Position numbers and translations under genes: made by a program. Of a stretch of 64,000 nucleotides of DNA, positions 57,863 through 64,000 are shown piece by piece (position 1 is the stretch's first letter; every line of letters begins with the position of its first letter). Origin of the DNA: Alternaria dauci (Eukaryota > Ascomycota > Dothideomycetes > Pleosporales > Pleosporaceae); assembly GCF_042100115.1 (NCBI RefSeq), contig NC_091279.1:992001-1056000 (forward strand), read 5' to 3'. Under the pieces are notes generated by a model that was given only the letters and a program-made list of their open reading frames with translations, was not told the origin of the DNA and searched no databases.

Positions 57863-58369
57863 TCAGTCACTGGAGGCGCATCCTCTGCAGCCGCAGTTTA
57901 CGCATTGGATTTCCTGGTTCTCCTTGAGCTGATCCCTAGGGACACGACAGATACAAGTCGATCGGAAGTTTGTCTCTTTGGTTTGAATGCAGCGTGTGCA
58001 GCATAACTATGGCGGTGTTAGCTTGATTTGGGTGGGTAAGCTGCCTGGTTAGAGTCGACTGACCTTCTCGTAGCCTTGCTTCTTCCACTTGGCAATCAAC
58101 ATTGCATCCGCATATCCGTTCTTGAGCAGGTAGTCGTATAGCTGCTTGCTGATAGCCTCCTTCTCGTAGTAGAGATCGTATATGTAGCGTGAGCGTTGGT
58201 GGGTGATTTGGAAGATGGGCCACGTCATTTCGTACTTCTTCTTGCCCTCGTGCGATGCATTCTCGGCGTCCTTCATCTTGTTCTGGAATTCGAGGAGTGT
58301 GTCCTCGATGTCATCGAAGCCCTCTGGCGGGGCCTTGCGCGAGGCGCGTGCGGTGCGGACTGGAGGCAT
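57863..58369 (-). CDS. BUD31: Pre-mRNA-splicing factor BUD31 (G10/Cwc14)
   Basis: A component of the Prp19-associated (NTC-related) core of the activated spliceosome. Two exons on the minus strand: 58369-58064 and 58006-57863, with a 57-nt intron (GTCAGT..ATAG), giving 149 aa, the usual size. The N-terminal half has the invariant PPEGFDDIEDTLLEFQNKM and RSRYIYDLYYEKEAIS; the exon junction falls after KKQGYEK. The second exon supplies the Cys-rich zinc-binding tail: LCCTRCIQTK, TCICRVP and CVNCGCRGC. Without the splice the protein would stop after KVSRL and lose all zinc ligands. It is divergent from the NDUFA6 gene, with 280 bp between the two ATGs. Confidence 0.97.
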
Positions 58370-58649
58370 GGCTGGGCTGGCTATCGAAGGTGTCGGTCGT
58401 TACAGTTTTGGCGTGTGTGTGAAGGAGAGAAGTGTCTATGGCGGTAGAAGCGGTCGGGCTTGAGACTTGTTGCAAGGGGCGTCGTCGGTGAAGGTGATTT
58501 GGACAACGAAGCCATGGATAACTTCGCGACTTGCGCCGCGAGCAAAATCCGCGCTAACGTCGGTTCTTGGCACTCCACTCCACCCGTGAGCCGCATCGTC
58601 ACTGCAACCCAAGCTGCGAGACGACTGGAAGCTCCGCAACACCGCTAAA

Positions 58650-59354
58650 ATGGTCATCAACCCCACCTACCTCGCTCAGCGCACGCGCTCATGTCAGTCG
58701 GATACGCTCACGGAACATTGGACCAGTACAGAGGCTAACTCGGGCACAGCGGTCAACTGGGCGGATGCGAAGAAGAGGGTCATTCACAGCTACCGGGACT
58801 GGCTGCGGTCGGTACGTTGCTCCCCAGTCCTTGGCGCTCATCTAGGAAGAACTGCGTCCTAGATAATAGACATGTACACGGAAGAGCTGGAACGAGAGGA
58901 AGGGACTCGTGAGATGCGTAGAGATGGGTAACAGTATCGCGGAGCCAGGAACCCGGACTGACCATAACTATCCAGGCTCCCGAAATTCAGACCATGTACT
59001 CGTTGAACCTACCGGTATCTACACTGCGGACAAAAATGCGGCAGGAATTTGAGCGGCATCGATACGTAAATCAACTAAGGACGGTGGATGTACTGCTATT
59101 CAACAGTCACCAGGAGTTTCAGGTACACCATGGACCACTATATTCGATACTCAGAGGGCATGTGCTAACATACGCACAGGAAACGCTCAACTTCTGGAAG
59201 CAGTTGTCGCACGTTCTCAAATACTTCCGTGCCGAGGAGGAACCCAAGGCCCGGCTACCAAACAACTTCATCAACGGCTTCTTGGAGGTACGTCCGTTTT
59301 CAGTTTGAGCTCTAGAGTTTCGAAATGCTAATATGCGCGTAGGGCCGCAACTGA
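58650..59354 (+). CDS. NDUFA6: Mitochondrial complex I LYR subunit NDUFA6 (14.8 kDa)
   Basis: An accessory subunit of NADH:ubiquinone oxidoreductase at the matrix arm that binds the acyl carrier protein. Five exons: 58650-58692, 58750-58811, 58976-59122, 59180-59287 and 59343-59354 (12 nt), giving 123 aa, the family length. Motifs: LAQRTRS at the start, SYRDWLRSAPEI (LYR-type motif region), QEFERHRYVNQL, NFWKQLSHVLKYF and the C-terminal GRN. Introns 1 and 3 are each 57 nt, frame-neutral and without stops, so unspliced reading adds residues rather than terminating. The splicing is supported by a GCTAAC branch site and by family fit. Intron 2 is 164 nt. It converges with RPC19, whose stop is 153 bp away. 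Confidence 0.93.
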
Positions 59355-59507
59355 TTTGACTACTACTACCAGAGTCCGAGAACAACCAAGAACAAGATTC
59401 GGTGTATATAGCTAAAGTCAATATCATTTTCCTTTCCTTTCGCCGATTAACTATGTTACCCTTTAACGCCGGTAATGCAATGCTATCATAACAGTCGCGT
59501 CGCGGAT

Positions 59508-60057
59508 TTACTCCTCCATCTTGTTGACAAAGTCGTCACGTGCAATGGTGAATTTCTGCTCGACGACATCGCACAGGTTCATGAGATCCTCCAGACCCTT
59601 CTCGAGCACGGTGTATACACTGACGCCGTCTGTTTACTCGTTAGCTGCGTGGTCGGGATACTTTTGTTTATATAACCTACCGTATGTTTGAATGCGCAAG
59701 TTCATCTTGGCTTCTGAGGGATGCGGGATAGAGTAACCGCAGAACTCGACGTCGGGGCTGAGGAAGTTGTCAGGTGTTTGCCGAGATGCGACGAGTTGTT
59801 TAGCTTACTTCTTGTGAATGATGTATCGCAGTGCGTTGCCTAGAGTGTGATCCTCTCCGTCAAACTGGAAAGACGCGGCAGTCTCTGTCGCGCCAGAAAG
59901 CTATAACAAATTAGATACTGTATGTTTACACGCTGGTCTAGATCAAACGCACGACTCTGATCCTGTCGCGATCAACTGCCGGGTCGATCTCCTCGTTGTC
60001 CTCAGAGGTGGGATCTATGATGGGAACTTGGGTGGGTTCTTGTGTCGTGCCTGGCAT
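59508..60057 (-). CDS. RPC19: RNA polymerases I and III subunit RPAC2 (RPC19/AC19)
   Basis: The alpha-like subunit shared by Pol I and Pol III; it pairs with AC40 to nucleate assembly. Four exons on the minus strand: 60057-59953, 59900-59809, 59757-59681 and 59629-59508, giving 131 aa. After a 35-residue acidic N-terminus come the diagnostic [25 protein letters not shown] and [20 protein letters not shown] segments; the C-terminal helix ([15 protein letters not shown]) completes the fold. All three introns are 51-53 nt and each join recovers conserved residues. It is divergently transcribed from HIS3, with 320 bp between the ATGs. Confidence 0.95.
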
Positions 60058-60377
60058 TTTGTTCTTTTCCCTTGCTCTTTATACTTAGTTGACGGTAGAG
60101 GAGAGATGATGCGATGAGTGTTGGTCTTGATTCCGAGTCTGATGCTAAAGTAGAGGCGTGACTTTGCGATATCAAAATTTTGGGGCGGACTTTGGTTCGG
60201 CGATCCGTTGGTTGGCCAGACTTTTTCAGCCCTATATCGCTTGGCGCCATGACGTGGGGCGTGGGGAAGCCCGTCTGAGTCCGCCCTGCATCTCAACTTT
60301 TTTGCGCCTTCACTCTGCCATTGGAGTCTCCGCACCCTAAACATCCACAAACACACATCTCGGACACTGCCGCCACA
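60058..60377. promoter_or_regulatory. Divergent promoter of RPC19 and HIS3
   Basis: A 320-bp region between two start codons. It has a near-match to the CPC1 site, TGAGTC followed by C (60276-60281), an ATGACGTGG element near 60249, and an ATTGG (reverse CCAAT) near 60320. No perfect TGACTCA is present, in contrast to HIS1. Confidence 0.5.
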
Positions 60378-61082
60378 ATGCCGCGCACCTGCTGCCTCAA
60401 CCGCGACACGAACGAGACGAAGATCCAGGTTTCGATCAACCTCGATGGCGGCGACCTCTCTCCTTACGAGCACAGCGACTTCTGGGCAGCCTACGACAAG
60501 AAGAACCTCAATGGCGAGGGCGAAAAGGTCGACAAGGACCATGCCACTCAGAGATCGGCATCTCAAGAAATCTCCGTCGACACGGGCATCGGCTTCCTCG
60601 ACCACATGATTCACGCCATGGCCAAGCACGCTGGCTGGAGTCTGCGCATACGGTGCAAGGGCGATCTGCACATTGACGACCACCACACAAGCGAAGATAC
60701 CTTCTTGGCGTTAGGCACGGCCTTCAAGAATGCGTTGCAGGGAAGTACAGGTCTTGCCCGCTTTGGACACGCCTACGCACCGCTCGACGAGGCGCTGTCG
60801 CGGGCTGTCATTGACCTGTCCAACAGGCCATACAGCATTATTGAGCTCGGCCTTAAGAGGGAGAAGATTGGTGATTTAAGCTGTGAGATGATTCCTCACT
60901 GCCTGCAAAGCTTCGCGCAAGCATCAGGCACCACCCTCCACGTTGACTGCATCCGCGGCGACAACGATCACCACAGGGCCGAGAGCGCCTTCAAGGCACT
61001 TGCCGTTGCCATCAGGCACGCGACAACCGTGGTAAAGCAGTGGGAAGGCGAGGTCAGGAGTACCAAGGGCGTGCTCTACTAA
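60378..61082 (+). CDS. HIS3: Imidazoleglycerol-phosphate dehydratase (HIS3)
   Basis: Catalyses the Mn-dependent dehydration of imidazoleglycerol phosphate to imidazoleacetol phosphate, step six of histidine synthesis. Single exon, 234 aa. The first ATG (acaATGCC) gives [20 protein letters not shown], like other moulds. Metal-binding and active-site motifs are intact: [28 protein letters not shown] and [13 protein letters not shown]; the internal two-fold repeat of the enzyme is evident. The protein ends in the usual STKGVLY. It is the monofunctional fungal form, with no phosphatase domain. The window also holds HIS1, but about 30 kb away, so the two are not a cluster. Confidence 0.97.
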   Translation: MPRTCCLNRDTNETKIQVSINLDGGDLSPYEHSDFWAAYDKKNLNGEGEKVDKDHATQRSASQEISVDTGIGFLDHMIHAMAKHAGWSLRIRCKGDLHIDDHHTSEDTFLALGTAFKNALQGSTGLARFGHAYAPLDEALSRAVIDLSNRPYSIIELGLKREKIGDLSCEMIPHCLQSFAQASGTTLHVDCIRGDNDHHRAESAFKALAVAIRHATTVVKQWEGEVRSTKGVLY

Positions 61083-61785
61083 ACACCAGTACAAGTAGAT
61101 TTCATCAATCTGACTTACAGAATTGTACGGAGCATCTTTGTATTGCACTGGAAGCTCGTGTCCAATCGCTCCAAAGCAGCCATCAACAGCCTGATGACTT
61201 GTCTTCCGTCCTTTTGTTCACAGCCCCGTTTTTGTTGATCTTGCACTGGATATCAATGCAAGAGTCGTCGCAATAAACCGCTACTAATCTTGCATATATA
61301 CTATCTACCAAAATTTTGGTGTTACAGCAGCAGGACAAGTATGTGAGGTGGTAAGGACACAGACCGCCCAGCATGTCTTGCAGCGAGTGCGTATTGGCAT
61401 TTGTGTCATGCAACAAGGAGAAAATGGGAATTTAAAAAGTGATGTAAGTGTAGGAGCTTTCGGAGCAACCAAGGCAACACAATCAACCGTCCCCCAAAGC
61501 TCAACTCCAATGATTATCGCGATACGGTAGGCCTCCCAGGAGCCCGAAAAAGCGACCTCTACACTCTCGTAGGAGCTTTCGGCAAAACGATACCTTGGTC
61601 TCTGCACTGCAAAGTTGGACCCGAAGTACGGTGTGAAGACGCTAACTACATACAGGCACTTAATTCGCCGAGACTTCGACGTCTAATGACCTTGGGATAA
61701 CCCCGGGGTCTTGGCGAAACAGAACTCCTCAAATCGTTACCGCAGATCTAGCTGTAGAGCATCTACCCCACCTTCAACTCCCAGT
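61083..61785. other. Intergenic region between HIS3 and the Zn2Cys6 gene
   Basis: HIS3 3' UTR and the transcription-factor promoter. No gene recognised. Confidence 0.5.
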
Positions 61786-63511
61786 ATGAGGCCAAAGAGA
61801 AAGAATGTGTGCCAGAACTGTAGAGCTAAGAAGCTTGCAGTAAGTTCTTGTTGTTGCCATACAAGCGCCGTGTTGATCCGCTAATAATACTCAAAGTGCG
61901 ATGGCGCGCAACCAGAATGCTCTCAGTGTGTGTTGAAGAAAATATGTTGTAGCGGATACAAACAAGAATTCGTCTTCGTGCGTAACACCACTACCAACAC
62001 CTATGATCGGACAGAATCCGCACAAAGAAACAAGATCACGCCAGTCAAGCCCACATTCGTTCTTGATAGTCATGCCCTTCACTTTGAACAGTCTCACCAA
62101 AGCGTTTCGCCTTTGATTACCACGGAATCGGTCCTCCCTGTTGAGGCGAGTATCGTTGGAAGTCGATCTTGTTATAATCTTGAAGACGAGATCCAGTTCA
62201 TCGTGCAACAATATGCACCCGCTGATGACAAGACCTCTGGAGAAGCCGGTCTGTCGTACAATCAAATCTGCGGTGCATGGATCAGTGGTCTTCCGCTCGT
62301 TGCTAAAAACAGAAGAAACGATTACCCCCTAGTACCTGCAATTAGGGCCCTGGCCTCTGCGCTCCGGCACTATCATGCTGATGGACAAGTGTACCGGCCC
62401 CGAACAGTTGAGATGTACTGTGAGTCGCTTAGGCATATGGGCAAAGCAATAGCGGAAGCTCGAGGCGCATCGAGCATCGAGCATATTACCGCAATCATGT
62501 GTTTAGCAGAAACGGATGTATGTCTCTAATCTACCGCGTACTATTTGTCGTCTGAAGGCTAACGTAGTGGGAATGGAGATTCTAGCTCCAGAGTTAAAAT
62601 CTGGTTGGATGGTACATATAAAAGCTACCGGAGACATGCTGGAGAACCTAGGGCCTGCAGCTTTCAGCGTTGGAACAATGCATACGGTGTTTATTGGGTT
62701 TAGACCTCTGCTTGTAGGTCACAAACGATCTTATATGTGTGTGTGCTGAGCACAGTACTAATCATTATGAGGGTTTGTCTAGCTATTGAACTCAATATTC
62801 AGGCGACAAGGAACATTTCTTGCACGAGAGGAATGGATCACTAAGCCGTTTCATGGACAGCCCGTGTCCATAATACAGCAACTTCTCAACAGGGCCTGCG
62901 ATCTTCCGGTACTGCTAGAGAGATTCTACAAGATCAGTCACACATCGAGCCCTCCGGACCTTGATACGGTTGGCCAGCTTGAACAGGATTTTCGCGGCCT
63001 CCTCTCAAGATTTCGGGAGTGGGAACGAATGTTCAAATCCCAAGCGTCGCATCCTTTGTTCTGGTCAAGGTCTGATCCCGAGACTTGGTCTTCACCAGGT
63101 GCGAGTGCTCTCTGGTTTCCGAACATGATGACAGCAAGTAGTCTCACGCATTATTGGGCTTTTGAGATTATTGTAAGGACCCATCTTAGCGCTTTGCACC
63201 AGATGGTTCCTACAGCACAGGGATCCAATCCTCAAATTCGCACGCATACATCTACAGACACTGTTGAGGAATACTCGCTTCTAGTTCTGGCCGATATGAT
63301 CTGTGATAGCACGTCATATCTCTTGCAGCCAGTATTCAAGTATCATGGACTTTGGTCTGCTTTTTTCACCCTTCCTACAGCTTTGCGCGTTTTCAAGCAA
63401 GAGCAGGTTCTTAGTAGCAGCCGAGCTAGGCGTTGTCAACAGATAGCTAAACTACTAGCTAGCAGAGATGTTCACTTCACGGACAACTTTGAAGGTCCCA
63501 AGCCTTTGTAG
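61786..63511 (+). CDS. Zn2Cys6 fungal transcription factor
   Basis: Four exons: 61786-61839, 61897-62517, 62558-62713 and 62783-63511, giving 519 aa. The N-terminal binuclear zinc cluster has Cys9, 12, 19, 26, 29 and 36, spacing C-x2-C-x6-C-x6-C-x2-C-x6-C; intron 1 falls just before Cys19. No coiled coil follows immediately. The remainder is the helical fungal-specific regulatory region (DUF3468-like), with FRPLL|LLNSIFRRQGTFLAREEW and the late SSLTHYWAFEI motif typical of that group. Intron 2 is the least certain: the 40-nt choice (62518-62557) keeps frame, while a 49-nt alternative would not. The target genes are unknown; HIS3 is the only close neighbour. Confidence 0.85.
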
Positions 63512-64000
63512 TCATATAGCTTTATGCATGTATGTTACAATTCAGTCATTAGCCAGGCAAGGGTGCGAACCAGTGCATCATCACTAAGGATGATGTAGCA
63601 ATTTTCTGCATTTATACCCCGATGAAGGCTGCAGGGTATTACCACGCGGACCGCCAACGACTTTGATTTGGCAGCCGGTCTGACAGATTCTACACTACGA
63701 AGGTATGCAAACAAAGAACACTTGTGTAATCACTTTCTCTCTCAATAGTTCTGCCCTTGGCACGGTACCTTTGAATCCTGTGGTTTGATGTCTTGAAATG
63801 GATATGGTGACGTTTGCGTGTAAGTGAGCATGCATGATCCCTTTTCGATGAGCAGCCGGCCCTAGGATGTGTTTTCCAAGAAAAGCGCATAAGGTGGTTT
63901 GGAAAAACCGACGAGGTACTTTCATTGCGTTCAAGGATATCTTTAATGGTTCCGTGGCGCCTGCAATGCAACAACACTTGTGTGAACCCAAGCTAATATA
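63512..64000. other. Intergenic region at the right edge
   Basis: No supported gene; minus-strand ORFs of 95-98 codons overlap each other and show no domain. A partial gene extending beyond the edge cannot be excluded. Confidence 0.4.

Noticed and set aside
29452..61082. Histidine biosynthesis cluster
   Set aside because: HIS1 and HIS3 are about 30 kb apart with many unrelated genes between; co-location on one window is not clustering.
63555..63580. Possible tRNA T-arm (GGTTCGCACC on the minus strand)
   Set aside because: The flanking bases do not form a T stem and no anticodon or acceptor arm can be folded.
1..64000. CRISPR array, prophage or other bacterial system
   Set aside because: No regularly spaced repeats or phage-type genes; introns and gene content are fungal.

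Overview
The window is nuclear DNA of a filamentous ascomycete, most likely a Dothideomycete near the Pleosporales. Evidence for a fungus: intron-containing genes with short introns (about 40-170 nt) with GT..AG ends and CTAAC/CTGAC-like branch sites, monocistronic genes on both strands, and fungus-specific families (palF/RIM8, PXR1, fungal rhodopsin-domain proteins, Zn2Cys6 factor, DHA2 transporter). The narrower placement is an inference from overall protein character. Nothing suggests viral or bacterial origin. Exon joins below were worked out by hand from frame and family fit, without transcript evidence.

Layout. 1-11.9 kb is a core block: the 3' part of an uncharacterised fungal protein, an MST3/4-like germinal-centre kinase and the large PI 4-kinase STT4. 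12-27 kb is looser and accessory-like: a DHA2 drug-type MFS transporter, an orphan with two zinc-ribbon-like units, a spliced orphan, a rhodopsin-domain 7-TM protein and a cytochrome P450, separated by 1-2.6 kb stretches with no convincing gene. 27-41 kb is core again: an Hsp20/Hsp30 heat shock protein, tRNA-Gly(TCC), HIS1, eIF3j (HCR1), mevalonate kinase (ERG12), PXR1, a small helical orphan and palF/RIM8. A 201-bp MITE with perfect 51-bp inverted arms lies just downstream of PXR1. 41-57 kb has long intergenic regions around a DEAD-box helicase (MSS116-like), a forkhead factor, ornithine acetyltransferase and two small membrane proteins. 57.8-61.1 kb is very compact: BUD31, complex I NDUFA6, RPC19 and HIS3 in two divergent pairs. 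The window ends with a Zn2Cys6 transcription factor.

How the genes relate. There is no obvious biosynthetic cluster or defence system. The clearest shared theme is amino-acid biosynthesis: HIS1, HIS3 and ornithine acetyltransferase. HIS1 and ornithine acetyltransferase each carry a perfect TGACTCA cross-pathway-control (CPC1/Gcn4) site shortly upstream of the ATG, and HIS3 has a near-match. A second regulatory hint is a group of GCCAAG (PacC-type) hexamers, including a back-to-back inverted pair, upstream of the ambient-pH arrestin gene palF. I found no strong candidate for a wholly new system; the most novel items are the double zinc-ribbon orphan, the other orphan proteins and the MITE.
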